Assembly (NCBI RefSeq): GCF_023159225.1
Contig: NC_063161.1
Span: 2,092,160-2,156,159, forward strand
From: Perognathus longimembris pacificus
Lineage: Eukaryota; Chordata; Mammalia; Rodentia; Heteromyidae
Reading direction: 5' to 3'
Length of the DNA: 64,000 bases
Both the position numbers and the translations under genes were made by a program. Positions within the stretch are counted from its first letter, which is position 1. Every line of letters begins with the position of its first letter. Below the pieces are notes generated by a model that was not told the origin of the DNA, searched no databases, and saw only the letters and a list, made by a program, of their open reading frames with translations. This document shows, in pieces, positions 32,590-43,811 of this stretch.

Positions 32590-34995
32590 CTGCCAATTAA
32601 GTCGCAAGTGCTCTGGTGACAGCAAAGCAAGCCACGCTTCATCAGCTCCAGCAGGAGTCACGCCTCACTTCGGAGGGCCTCCGAGTGGCGGGTGTCCTCG
32701 GTCCTCCTGTTGGCCGGATGGTGACCTTGTCCGGATGACCACTTCTGGGCGTGTGATTGCTTGCCCGATTTCAGGCTTGCAGAACGGATCCGGTGGCTCA
32801 GCAAGAATCCCCGGGATCCCGGCACGGAGCAGGCCCTTCGGGAAAGGAGCGCTCCGGACGACGTGGGAGGCTTTGTGAAGGTGGAAAGAGCCGCGGTTTG
32901 GAGTTAAAACTTCCAGGGAGGCAGGCTAGACATGTTCTTGGGGAGCCAAGAGGTCTGCACCCCCATTCCTGCGCCTGCGTAGATCCCAAGGCGTCCAGGA
33001 CGCCCGTGGAGGTTAAGTTCCTTCATCACTGATCTTAGAGCAGGACAAGGAGCCGGCATTGTCCGGGTAGCCCGTGGACCCACAGGGGTGTGGGGGAGAG
33101 GAGAGAGCCGGGGACTGCCGGGCAGCATGGCTGCTGTCTTTGAGGAAGAAAGAAGAGCCACAGGCCGCGGAGTGCAGGGGCCTCCGGAGCGTGGGAACGG
33201 AGAGCTCGCGGATGCTCCTGGATCCTCCGGAAGCAGCTCAGCCAGCCCTGGGGAGACCGGGGCTGTAGCCCAGTCTGACCTACAGTACCACAAAATAACA
33301 GATTTGAGTTGCCTGGAGGCACTTAACCAGCGACGACTCATTTCAACCCCGATAGGCCACGGACAGAGACCCCAAGTGGATTTCTTCAGCCTCGACTCTG
33401 CACCCACGGAGTGGCGGCGACATCAGATGACATCCGCACCCCGCGTGAGGCCGGACGCGAGGCGGAGGCCCCGGGAGAGGAGGCCGGAGCCCACGGGCCT
33501 CATTCCCACAGCCGCCCGGCGACCCAGCTCCCCTGCCCCCGACACCCAGCCAATTACGAATCGGGGAGGCCAGGCGGCTGCTTCCCCTGCCCCAGGGACC
33601 TGGAGAAATGACAGTCTCCGTGGCGCGTGGCCCCGGCTGGCTCTTCTGCCGCCGGCTTTCCTGTGGGAGCAGGGTGCCGGTGAGTTTGCAGTGGCAATTC
33701 AGCGGCAATGACCCCCCGAAAGCGGCTCTCACCAAAGTGTCACTTAGAAATCTTTATGACTCCGGTGGCTCATCCATCTTCCCAACAGGTCAGCCCCTGG
33801 CTACCTGTGAGAGATGCTTCAGAGAACCTTCTCCAATAAATCACAGACTCCCTTTCTCTCTCAACTTAGGAGGACAAAACTTTATGGGCTTGAAAGGCAG
33901 CAGAAGGGAGGCGCCTTTCCTCCGAGCCCTTGGCACTGTGGACACGCTGTCCTCCCGTACCCCCTCTCTCCTGCGCCCTCCCCCCCCCCCCACAAACAGC
34001 TCCAGTGAGCTCAGCAACCCTCCCCTCCCGCCTCCATGCTGCCGGAGGTCCCGGGAGGAAGAGCAGTTGGTGAGGCTTCGGGAAGGGACTCAGACCTTCT
34101 CAAGATCCTCCGCAGGACAGGGAGCGCCGAAGCCGGGGAGGGTGGCGCTGTGCTCAGCAAGCCGCGCCCCGGTCAGCTCGGGTTTGTCCCCTCCGGGTCC
34201 GCGGGGAGCAGGCCCGATTTCCCCGTCAGCCTCTCTGAGCCTCCGGGTCCCCGCAGAAGGCGTTTCCAGGGCCGCTCTCCTGTGCATATATATGAAGAGC
34301 CGTGTGTACTTTTGTCGTGCGTCCATTTGTTTGGGATGAATACATCCCCAGCGCAGGGGCCGCGCACGCGACCCGCCGGGCTGGGCAGAAGGCGGCACCC
34401 CCAGCACAGGGTCACCTCGAAGCCAAGAGGAAGACAAGGACAGCTCACTGAGGCGGCTTCTGGAAGAGGTCAGCGAACACGCACAAGAATACAGACCCAG
34501 GAAGCTGGGGGGCACCGAAGGAGACCTGCTCACCGCCCCCCAAGTGCATGGGAACAGAAATGGTTTGAATGTCCGATTTTTTCCAATGTTCCCATAGCTA
34601 TCCTAGAACATTTCAGGATGGGAGCCAAGTCTACGCGCAACATTCACGTCTATTTCCTCTACACGTTCCCCACGCAGCCCGAGACACCGGTACCAACGAG
34701 CTCGCCTTGCCTGAGCCCCGCTGCACGAGGCCAGGTCCCCCCGCCCCCCCCCCCGCGCCCTCTTCTGGGCGGGGGCTTCTCCGATTGCAGGCTCTGGGAT
34801 CAGGACCGCTCCGCTTGTACCTTAGGAGCCGCACTCAGTGATTCCAGCGTCTCTCTGTGCACATCTGAAATCTTTCCTCCCCCATTACACAGTCTTTCTA
34901 ACAGAAGTGCGCGGAATAGTAAGTATGTCCATATCCACCGGTTGATTTTCCGCATTAGATAAGATTTTTGCCTTATTTGATTTTGGCCATCTCCT
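32590..34995. other. Unique sequence, partly CpG-rich, no gene supported
   Basis: 33380-33620 is CpG-rich with CGAGGCGGAGGCCCCGGGAG near 33458. 33680-33900 is more moderate and could be conserved. C homopolymer runs occur near 33979 and 34739. A plus frame of 308 codons (34036-34962) has no recognised domain and overlaps other frames. Confidence 0.35.
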
Positions 34996-35004
34996 TAAAA
35001 GATG

Positions 35005-35205
35005 TTTGCGGTCGTACTGCCCCGTGAGCTGAGGACCTGGGTTCGCTGGACAGGGCTCTACCACTTGCGCCACACCTGAGACCCTTTGAGCTTTAGTTTG
35101 TGTGGGATGGCGATCTTCTGCTTCTGCCTGGACTGCTCTCTTTTCCTATTTCTGCCTCCTGAGTAGCTAGGACTACAGGCATGTGCCATGTCAGCCATTC
35201 CCTTA
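35005..35205 (-). mobile_element. B1-tRNA composite SINE, antisense
   Basis: The left part has GAGGACCTGGGTTCGCTGGA and GGGCTCTACCACTTGCGCCA (antisense B box and A box of a tRNA-type unit, 35030-35075). The right part ends in CTGCCTCCTGAGTAGCTAGG and ACTACAGGCATGTGCCA (35152-35190), the antisense of the B1/Alu start. This is the same composite layout as at 24.2 and 39.4 kb. Confidence 0.75.
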
Positions 35206-35209
35206 TTTA

Positions 35210-35650
35210 TGGCCTGCATTGAACTACCAGTCATCAATAATTATTATGAGCCTGCAGTGATTAGGACAATGTGATCTTGATTCACAGATGGGTGAACACA
35301 GAAACATAATAACTCTACTCAACAGAACTGGCTTGGGTATCCATCCTACCCTTACTTCATATGGTAAAGTCTGTGGGACCAACACTACAGTAGCTTCCAT
35401 TCTTCCTGCTGACTTGCAGGGCCAGATCTGTTCCTCAACAATACACCCATGATGCTGTCTCCTGGCACTCCCTGTTCGTTTCTCTATTTTGCATCCCCAA
35501 ATCAACACTGGTCTGCCGCAATCACCCCAGGTTTACATACATGCAGATAACAGGAGAATAAAGGACACTGGCACAAGTCTGTTGTAGAAAATGTGTTCAT
35601 ACACACACCCAAGTCTCTGTGCAGCCGTCTGAACTTTAATTCAGTGGGAT
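35210..35650. other. AT-rich sequence, nothing recognised
   Basis: No tandem repeat and no named element. It may be old retrotransposon DNA, given flanking SINE and L1-like sequence. Confidence 0.3.
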
Positions 35651-35654
35651 GGAG

Positions 35655-35777
35655 GAAAAAGAAAGACATTTTCAAATCAAGACTTTAGGCCTCTTGCTTA
35701 ATTTCTGGGGGTTTATCTTTCAGTCTATCAATTTCCTCTTAGCTGTATCTAATCTACTGGTTGATATAATTGATTGT

Positions 35778-35832
<55 letters not shown>

Positions 35833-36040
35833 ATTCTTCTAGAAGCTCTGTTTGGTCTTTTTGCAGACTGACTTATGATGTCTGCTTCGCAGGTTCACGT
35901 TCTTCATGGGTTTTGCGATTTGCACTGTCATCGGGTGGTCTGAGTACGCTTCCTCACCTTGTCTGCTTGCCTTCCATCATTCTTTATTTTACGATTTTGA
36001 GCTCTGAGCTGCTGGATCCACTTTAGATTTTTATTCTTCC
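35655..36040 (-). mobile_element. Possible L1 3'-UTR fragment, antisense
   Basis: T-rich text such as TTCTGGGGGTTTATCTTTCA near 35704 and CTGTTTGGTCTTTTTGCAGA near 35847 resembles the antisense of old L1 3'-UTRs in style and order, as at 39.65 kb. The match is weak and the GT microsatellite splits it. Confidence 0.35.
35782..35828. repeat. (GT)n microsatellite
   Basis: About 23 uninterrupted GT dinucleotides. Confidence 0.98.
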
Positions 36041-36041
36041 A

Positions 36042-37135
36042 AGTATCTCATGAATCACACCAACTGGAGCAAACCTGCAGTTCACTCTGAGGTCACTCCA
36101 AACGTAGGTGAACATTCAAAAGAATCCACACGGAGGGGGTTCAGAATCGGGTTTTGATTTCTCCAAAAGACTTCCATTCATCCTTCCCTGCCCTCTGACT
36201 TTTCCATCCACCTGGGCCAATAACTTGCCCCGTCCAGTCTGTTATTGCATATGGAATCTCTCACTTCCAGCCTCCTGACTGCCATGAGCTCCCGTTCCTC
36301 TTCTTTTCATCAGACATTGTCTTCCTGCAGGGGTAGCTGCAGAGACTCAACACAGCCAATCACCCCAAGAATTAGCTCCCTGTATCCTGCCCCTCAACAA
36401 GCATTCCCTGGTCACACGCTACAGCCCTGCCCCACACCTAGGTTCCGAGGATCTAGAATTAGGAGAGAGGGACAGGAGGAGAGAAGGAGGGAGAGAGGGA
36501 GGGAGGCAGGGAGGGAGGAAGGAAGGAGGGAGGGAAGGAGGGGGAAGAAGGGATGTTCCTGTGCACATGGCTGTCGGTGTCAGGAGGGAGATGAAATACT
36601 CCCAGGAAGGAGGTCAGGAACGCTGATGGGGTAGGGGATATGGGAATGGGGTATGGGGTAGCAATACGTGGTCTCTCCCATGGCATCGATTCGTGGCTTG
36701 AAGCCATGGGAGCGAGCAAGGCCTGTGTTGTTTGAGGGAGGAGAAGCCCAGGCAAGGAAAGCAGTGTAAATGTCCAGGAAGCAAGGGGGCTAAGGGTGGG
36801 GTTGGCCCATTGTTTTTGAAAAAGTACCTACGACTGGATGACTTCCGGTGGAGAAAGGCTGGTTTCGCTCACAGATCTGGAGGCTGGAGGTCACGACTGT
36901 GGTGCTGGTACAGCCTTGGGCGGCTTCAACTCCTGTGGAGATGGAAAAGACAAATGAAAGTGTGAAGGACAGAAAGGGCGGCATCACCGTAGGACAATGC
37001 ACTCTCCTGGCTGCTAACCAGTCCCGGGTAGCACCGAGTCCCTCACAGGACCAAGCTGCCTTCCGCCCAGCCGCCTGCCAATGGCAATGGCACTGGAAAC
37101 CACGGCGGCAACCCCCGGTCAGGGCACGTCTGGGG
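36042..37135. other. Unique sequence with a purine tract
   Basis: A strongly purine-rich GGGA/GGAA tract lies at 36464-36552. No gene or transposon recognised in the rest. Confidence 0.35.
36464..36552. repeat. Polypurine tract (GGGA/GGAA)
   Basis: Nearly pure A/G over about 90 bases, potential triplex-forming sequence. Confidence 0.88.
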
Positions 37136-37141
37136 GAGCAA

Positions 37142-37768
37142 AGCATGTTCACACCAGAGAAGGGGCATTCACACCGGAGCAGGGGCTTTCACACTACAGC
37201 AGAGGCTTTCACACCACAGCTGGCATGGCCACACCACAGCAGAGATTTTCACACCACAGGAGGGGCATTCACGCCACAGTAGAGGTATTCGCACCACAGC
37301 TGAGATGGTCACACCACAGGAGGGGCGTTCCCACCACAGGAGGAGCATTCACACCACAGTAGAGGTATTCGCACCACAGCTGAGATGGTCACACCACAGG
37401 AGGGGTGTTCACACCACAGGAGGGGCATTCACGCCACAGTTGGGGCATTCACACCAGAGCAGGGGTTTTCACACTACAGCAGGGGCGTTCACACCACAGC
37501 TGGGGCGGTCACACCACAGCAGAGGTGTTCACACCACAGGAGGGGCATTCACAACATAGGGTGTTTACAGGCAGGGGCGTTCCCACCACAGGAGGGGCGT
37601 TCCCACCACAGGAGGAGCATTCACACTACAGGAGGGGCGTTCACACCACAGGAGGGATGGTCACACCACAGGAGGGGCGTTCCCACCACAGGAGGGATGG
37701 TCACACCACAGGAGGGGTGTTTCCACCACAGAGGGGGCGTTCACACCACAGAAGGGGTATCCAGGGGA
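37142..37768. repeat. Minisatellite, 20-bp unit, about 31 copies
   Basis: TCACACCACAGGAGGGRYGG-type units recur every 20 bp (37621, 37641, 37661). One indel-like break lies around 37555-37575. Because 20 is not a multiple of three, each plus frame cycles through three peptide types (HTTGG, TPQEG and SHHRR) every 60 bp and stays open. The CACCACAGG core is present in most units. Confidence 0.96.
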
Positions 37769-37769
37769 G

Positions 37770-38160
37770 GTGAGACTATACAGGGAGGGGAAGATGGCCA
37801 GGCCAGGCCGTGCAGGCACCATGCTCTGGTATGGGAGACAGGGAGTCATCAAGCTTATGATTATTACATAGGTAACTCGTCCACCATCATTCACGCAGAG
37901 CTCTTGATGTGAGCATGAGTTTCCCTTTTCTGGGACAAATGCTCTGCAAGGCAGTGGAAGGTCTGGTTTATCAGAAGCCACCATATTGCTCTGGGGAATA
38001 GTGGCCCTGCATTCCCACCACTACCCCGTGAGGGGCCTGTTCCCCGAGCCTCCCTAACGCCGCCCGGCACTGTCTCCTGGAATCAGGCTGGATCGAGAGG
38101 CAGGCCGTGGCCCGGCACTGCTGGCTTCGTCTGCATCTCTCAGGTCTCTCAATACCTGCG
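37770..38160. other. Unique sequence, nothing recognised
   Basis: Short stretch between the 20-bp array and antisense L1 sequence. No motif or gene recognised. Confidence 0.3.
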
Positions 38161-38164
38161 GGGT

Positions 38165-38565
38165 TTTTTGCATGTGTGTGCGTGGCCACTGCACATTCTC
38201 CACAGTGAAATGTCTCTGGATTTTGTCCATTTCATAATTGGATTCCTTTTAACTGCTGAAATTTGAGAATTATTCATAAATCCTAGACTCTAGTCCTTTG
38301 TCAGATGGGCGATTGTAAATGTTTCTCTCAGTCTGTAGCACGCCTTTTCATGATCTCCTTTGTTGATTAAAGAAAATCACTTTCATGAGTTTCGTGTGCA
38401 CACTTTTTCCTTTTGTAGATTTTTTTTGTTGTTGTTGCAGAAGATGTCAAAGATTTTTATCTTGTGGCTTTTCAGAATGTTTTCTGGATTTCTCGTTGAC
38501 GGGGAGGGTTGCGAGCCAGGTGCTTTTCCGGTTAAGGTGTGAGGCTGGGTGCCTCCTTGACTTTG
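38165..38565 (-). mobile_element. Old L1 (L1M-type) 3'-UTR, antisense
   Basis: The phrase order matches antisense L1 3'-UTR: TTTGTCCATTTCATAATTGG (38223), CTAGTCCTTTGTCAGATGGG (38290), GTAAATGTTTCTCTCAGTCT (38315), TTTCATGATCTCCTTTGTTG (38347). Diverged and non-coding. Confidence 0.85.
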
Positions 38566-38569
38566 TGAG

Positions 38570-39335
38570 CGGATGAACTTACCACGGGCTCACGAGGCCA
38601 GCCTCAGGTACCCAGTGGCACCAGGAGTGGTCAGACATTGGACTGGCAGACGTGGAAGTCACCAACCACGTGTGCTGGTCTTGAGTGCCTGGCAGTGACG
38701 TGATTCTACCGCAACTGTCCCCATGACCCACGAAGGCCACTTGTCCCGTGACTTGCTGTGCCTTCCTGTTGTTTGTCACCTGCTCATTCACCATGCCTCT
38801 TCTGTCGGAAGAACTCCATTCAACCAACCTGTAAGCGTACGCCGTACGCCCGCTAGCAATGACCTGTTTCTGTGTCCCTTCATCTGAGATGGCCCTATTT
38901 GGCCCCTGGGTTCCTGAAGGTTGGTTTCCCAGAAGAAGAAAAGGTGTTATTTCTGGACATCTACCTTGTTGCTAGCTTCCAGAAATTCCATTATGAGATG
39001 CCCAAGTTTCATTTTGAGATGGGGTTGTCATTTCTGGGCGTTGCCCTTCTTCTTGCTGTGAGGTGTGTCTCACCACGCTTTCCTTCCTCCACCGCTCTGC
39101 CCTGTGAGCCCCTCCCTCAGCCCAAGCGAGTGCCGGTGATTGGTGATTTGATCCTTGGTGCACAGGTCCCTGAGGCTCTTCCTTGCTTGCAGTTCTTTTT
39201 CCCTCTGCTGTGCATGGAGTCCACAGCTTTGGGATTTCCCAGGCTCTGCTGGGCTCCGTGCCACCCACACCCTGGCAAGCAAGTCTTTATGGATTTCGGT
39301 TCTACTATTTCTATCTGATTATTTATTTACAACTT
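38570..39335. other. Unique sequence, nothing recognised
   Basis: A 148-codon plus frame at 38872-39318 has no recognised domain. No start context, splice pattern or similarity supports it as an exon. Confidence 0.35.
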
Positions 39336-39342
39336 CCTTGTG

Positions 39343-39640
39343 CCTTTTTTTGTGGTAGTGGGGTTTGAAATCTCGGCTGCATGTCTGCTTGGCAGGCACT
39401 CCGCCACTTGAGCCACCTGTGGTCTTTTCTGCTTTGATGTTTTAAGTAGGTTATGAAGGCTGGCCTAGACCACCGTCCCCTGTTTATACTTCCTGTATAG
39501 CTGGGATGACAGGAGCATGGCACAGGACCTTATTGGGTGAGATAGGGTCTCATGAACATTTTTCTAGTGCAGATCTGGAACTGTGTCCTCCCAACCGATT
39601 TCTCATAAGAAGCTAAGATTATAGGTATGAGCCTGTAATT
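39343..39640 (-). mobile_element. B1-tRNA composite SINE, antisense, diverged
   Basis: GTGGTAGTGGGGTTTGAAAT, GGCAGGCACTCCGCCACTTG and AGCCACC (39351-39420) form an antisense tRNA-type half. GAGATAGGGTCTCATGAACA (39539) and AAGATTATAGGTATGAGCC (39613) match the antisense B1-type half. A second T- or B1-like segment (39430-39530) may be a nested or duplicated piece. Confidence 0.72.
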
Positions 39641-39644
39641 CTAT

Positions 39645-39905
39645 TTCTTTCTTGAGGTCTTGTTTTTCGATTGGATTTTCCATTTGCTTTAGGAGAATTT
39701 GTAATTGACGATTGAAACACTTTTATGACAACTACTTTGAAATCCTGTAAGAGACTTCCAACTCAAACATACTTTGGTATCGGCATCTGTTAATTTTCTT
39801 CCTTTTTATTCAAACCGATTTCTCCTAGTTCTTGGTAGGCCAGGTGATTTCACTTTGATTGTGGATATAGTTGTCACGTTCACAGCTTATTTTTGTTTTA
39901 GCTGC
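39645..39905 (-). mobile_element. Old L1 3'-UTR fragment, antisense
   Basis: TTTTATGACAACTACTTTGA (39721), GTATCGGCATCTGTTAATTT (39778) and CCTAGTTCTTGGTAGGCCAG (39826) follow the antisense order of L1M-type 3'-UTRs. Decayed. Confidence 0.7.
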
Positions 39906-39909
39906 GGCC

Positions 39910-40491
39910 TTTCGCAGCGTAGCTAGGGCTGACCTTCGTGTCTGTGGGCCTGTGGTGTTCGGAGCCTGGCTCTTAGGGACAGCTTTCATGTCAGCAGGTG
40001 GGGGCTCTGCTCATGTCAGCACTCAGGCTCGTGCCTGCTTTGAGCTGTGGGTTTAATGGCAGATTACATTTTCTGGCTTCCAGGTTTCATTGAAGGTTAC
40101 TTTGTTTGCAGAGGGGTTCTGTGGAGCTGCCTGTGAGGGACAGAGGGGGTCGATGTAGACCAAGACGTCTGTGTGTCTTCTCCCAGGAGGCCCCCAGACA
40201 GGCCGTTAGTGCAGTGGGCTCCTGCAGGCCAGAGTCCCCGGCCGGCCACCCCACGGTGTCTGGGTGGTGGAGGGAGGTCTCCAGCCTGCAGGGACACAGA
40301 GGTCTCCTGGGCTGTTCCCACCCTCCAATGAGCCCTCATCCCTCTCCCCCCCCCCACTGCATCTGTGTCCCACCTTGCCACACCGCTCTCTTTGGCGGTC
40401 TACTGATGTGGCTTCCTTTACTTCCCCACCCCCACCGTGCTCCCGTGTCTCAGTCACCCTGGTGGGCTGAAATAGAGAGAAACATGGATTC

Positions 40492-40528
<37 letters not shown>

Positions 40529-42335
40529 CTGGTCTGGGAGCAAAGGCTGGGGAAGCAGGGACTCCGACCGGCTATTTGTCAGCCGGTACAGCACTCCGAT
40601 TCCCAGAGACCTCTGCAGACGGACCTCACGCCTGTGGCTGTTCCTAAACCCGACCCAAAGCCAGAGGCACCACATTCTGTACCCCAGCTCTGAAGGGGGC
40701 AGTGTCCAGCCACGTGACCTGCCACCAACTCACCAGCAACCACAGCCGTCCGTCAAGAGGGGCCCTCCTGTTTATTATGGAGAGAAGAAGAAAGAGAAGT
40801 GGAGCGTGGGTGGGGGATTGTAGGAAGAGGGAGGGAGACAAACTAGGTACAGCAAAGGAAGGGAGGAATCTAATAAGCAGAAAGAGGCAGAAGCAAGATG
40901 CGAGACATAAAATTGAGAAATAATTCTTAAATGAGATGCCTGGCACTGGCATGGAGTTTAGAGCGCATTCCACGATTCTAATGCGAGCGGTGTCTCTGTT
41001 CTTTATGGGTTCAGAAAACACAGACGACTGCAGGCCCTCATGGGTCTGAGCTGCATCGGCTCTACGAGGAGGGAGGTTTTCGCCTCCACTTCCCTGCTGT
41101 TCCGTGAGTGCAGCTCTCGACGAGGAAATCATCTTCTTTCTTATTTCAAATGGTCTCTGATTCCTTCAGAATCCTGAAGGCTGACGGGGAAACCTGGCAA
41201 GTCATTCACCGAAGAGCCTGGCTTGGCAGATACGGATTTGTAGACACAATGTCTATAGATAAAGAGTCTCTGGACCCAGAAGGACCACGAAGCAATTTCA
41301 GTGCAACACATGGCCTTTTTTTGTATTAACCTCATCCATTCATTCATAAGCCCCAATATCACAACTGTGCAAAGACCCAGCCATCCCTCCCTCATTCATC
41401 CCCAGGGTAGGTGTTGAATATCTGCTGTGTGACGTGGGACATTGCGGGCGCTGTGGGTGACGGAGGGACAGGCGGGCTGGCCTGCCACTGGGGAAGAGCA
41501 GAATCAGAGTTTGCAAGAGCACGCGGACACCGCCTGGTGATGGAGCCTCCAAGCCATAAGGGAAGGAAGGAGCAGGCGACGGCGGGAGTCTGGAAGGCGC
41601 AGAGCAGCAGGGTCAGGCTAGAAAGCTTTCCCGGCCTCTTAGGTCTCATCTACTGGTGAAAAACTTAGGCTATATGGAAGGAAGAAGACTATTTTATTCA
41701 CTAATACAGTCACTTGAGACAGGCAGTCGGTGATTTCTGTTTCATTGGGTAGTACGTGGAAACAGACCGACATTAAGGAAGTGGCTCTAGCTATTTACCC
41801 GTTTGGCTTGAGGATCCTTTTTCTGTCTTTTTTCAGCGGGTATCTTGCCATTTCCTTCCGGAAGGCACGGCGTGGCTCGGGAGGGGCCGGGGGAGGGGAA
41901 GCCGGAGCGGCGTGGGACCCGGGACCGGGATGAATCCTTGGCATTGGATCAGATTCCTGCCTCCTCACAAGGCCTGTGCCCGGCCAGAGTCAAGGTGAAG
42001 TCGCCGACCTTGACAGGGAGGTCATGCCGGACGGAGCGGGGAGGACATCGGCGTGTCTGGAAGCCGGCGAGCTCTGGGTTCTCATCCAGTCTGCGCTGCA
42101 GGCTGAGTCCTGGCGTCAGAGCCAAAACGACCCTCGGCGAGGAGGCCCTCTTCTGCCCATCATGGCCACTCCTTGGCGTGGGAGGAGGAGGAGGAGACGG
42201 GGTCTGCCGTGTAAGGCCAGCCCAGGCAAGACGTCCATGAGAAGAGCTTGTGAAGCTGGCGGGGAGCACGTTCCACCCCACGAAGCAGAGAGCGCGCACA
42301 GCGGCGCACAGTGCCGGGGCATTGCTTACATCGAC
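39910..42335. other. Unique sequence, no gene supported
   Basis: Contains a GA microsatellite (40495-40526), a moderately AT-rich part (40840-41340) and a CpG-rich part (41860-42300). A short stretch near 41410-41460 faintly resembles an L2-type tail. No exon is recognisable, although frames of 130-195 codons occur. Confidence 0.35.
40495..40526. repeat. (GA)n microsatellite
   Basis: Sixteen uninterrupted GA dinucleotides. Confidence 0.97.
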
Positions 42336-42337
42336 TT

Positions 42338-42445
42338 AGAGAGGGGGAGAGATAGAGGAGAGGAGGGGAGAGACGGGGGCACGGGGGGACACGGAGAGAA
42401 AGAACAAATAGCCTAGGGGAGGGCGGCAGGGGGCGGGGAGAGGGT
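42338..42445. repeat. Purine-rich tract (GAGAGG/GGGGA)
   Basis: Mostly A/G DNA leading directly into the 33-bp array. Confidence 0.75.
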
Positions 42446-42992
42446 CACAGAGGGGGAGATGATGGGGAGGGGGAGTGTCAGAGGGCAGCTGTGGTGGGGG
42501 AGGGGGAGGGTCAGAGGGCAGCTGTGGTGGGGGAGGGGGAGGGTCACAGGGCGGCTGTGGTGGGGGAGGGGGCGGGTCACAGGGCGGCTGTGGCGGGGGA
42601 GGGGGCGGGTCACAGGCCAGCTGTGGTGGGGGAGGGGGCAGGTCACAGGCCAGCTGTGGTGGGGGAGGGGGCGGGTCACAGGCCAGCTGTGGCGGGGGAG
42701 GGGGCGGGTCACAGGCCAGCTGTGGTGGGGGAGGGGGCGGGTCACAGGCCAGCTGTGGTGGGGGAGGGGGCGGGTCACAGGCCAGCTGTGGTGGGGGAGG
42801 GGGCGGGTCACAGGCCAGCTGTGGTGGGGGAGGGGGCGGGTCACAGGCCAGCTGTGGTTGGGGAGGGGGCGGGTCAGAGGGCGGCTGTGGTGGGGGAGGG
42901 GGCGGGTCAGAGGGCGGCTGTGGTGGGGGAGGGGGCGGGTCACAGGGCGGCTGTGGTGGGGGAGGGGGCAGGTCACAGGGCGGCTGTGTTTG
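42440..42992. repeat. Minisatellite, 33-bp G-rich unit, about 17 copies
   Basis: The unit reads GGGTCACAGGSCRGCTGTGG followed by TGGGGGAGGGGGC, recurring every 33 bp (42541, 42574 and onward). It contains CAGCTG and GGGGGAGGGGGCGGG words in most central copies, and its plus strand is G-rich enough to form G-quadruplexes. The 33-bp period keeps three plus frames open as 11-residue repeats (e.g. HRPAVVGEGAG). These are not genes. Confidence 0.97.
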
Positions 42993-43079
42993 AAGAACTT
43001 CCCTCGTGTTCCTCTTCGCCGTCCCGGGCTGTGACTTGCAGCCGGAAGTCTCCGTGTGTGACTCAGGGCGAGATTCAGG

Positions 43080-43318
43080 GCCACCATCAGCACAGGGTAA
43101 ATGAAGCTCTAATCATCACTGCTTGCGTCTCCTGATGATGTTTTGTCTTATATGACAATTTCTGCAGAATAATTGATTTTATGGCTTGATTTCATTCCTT
43201 GCCTATCATGTCGAAGACATAAACACATAATGAGATTGTTGCCTAAACATTTGCTAAGATTGAATGCCCGCGGAGTCTCCAGGATTAATCAAGCCTGTTG
43301 CGTTCATCCCATTATCGG
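43080..43318. promoter_or_regulatory. AT-rich island beside a CpG island, candidate regulatory element
   Basis: Single-copy AT-rich DNA with GCTCTAATCATCACTGC near 43106, AGAATAATTGATTTTATGGC near 43166, GGATTAATCAAGCC near 43282. It sits exactly between the 33-bp array and a strong CpG island. No transposon similarity seen. Confidence 0.35.
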
Positions 43319-43810
43319 GAGCCGAGGGGCCGGATCCACCCCGCGTGCCGCCGCCCCGCACGCCCAGCTGTTCCCGGAGCGCGGACGGCGAGGGCCTCGC
43401 GGGGGAGGACAGCGCTGGGCCCGCACACGCCAGCCCTCGTCTCCCATGGCGGTCGGGGTGTCTTCCCTCCGGTCGTCCCTCGACGGAACCGAGTGGGTTG
43501 GGCCGGAGGTCCACTGAGCCCGCCGAGGGTTCTGGGATCCTGGCTCCGCGGGCGGCTGCGACGGTGGACTCGGCTCCGCCGCCTCCGCGGGGTCTTCGCT
43601 TCCCGCGGCGTCTCCTGGGAGGTGGACGGTGAGCAGTGGATCGAGCAGAGACCAGAGGAGCACGGGACGAAGCGTGCTGCCCGCGCTGCCATCTCCGACT
43701 GCCGTGCAAACGTGGAAGCCCGGCTTCCTCCAAAACCCTAAGTGGCGCCGGGCCGCACGGCCGTGGCGTGGAGCTACCAGACGCCGCGGGGTCTCTCCAG
43801 ATGACCACGA
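43318..43810. promoter_or_regulatory. Strong CpG island, candidate promoter
   Basis: Very dense CpGs over about 490 bp (GCGTGCCGCCGCCCCGCACG near 43343, CTCCGCGGGCGGCTGCGACG near 43544). A donor-like AGGTGGACGGTGAGCAGT lies at 43620-43637. There is no TATA box. Overlapping frames on both strands give no protein I recognise. It may be the first exon of a gene or lncRNA continuing outside the window, or an orphan island. Confidence 0.5.
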
Positions 43811-43811
43811 A

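Noticed and set aside
37142..37768. Possible zinc-finger gene because of His-Thr-rich text
   Set aside because: HTTGG and HHRRG come from a 20-bp repeat cycling through frames. There are no C2H2 spacings.
42413..43135. Four long frames with His/Pro- or Gly/Ala-rich repeats
   Set aside because: Products of the 33-bp array, whose period is a multiple of three and whose units lack stop codons.
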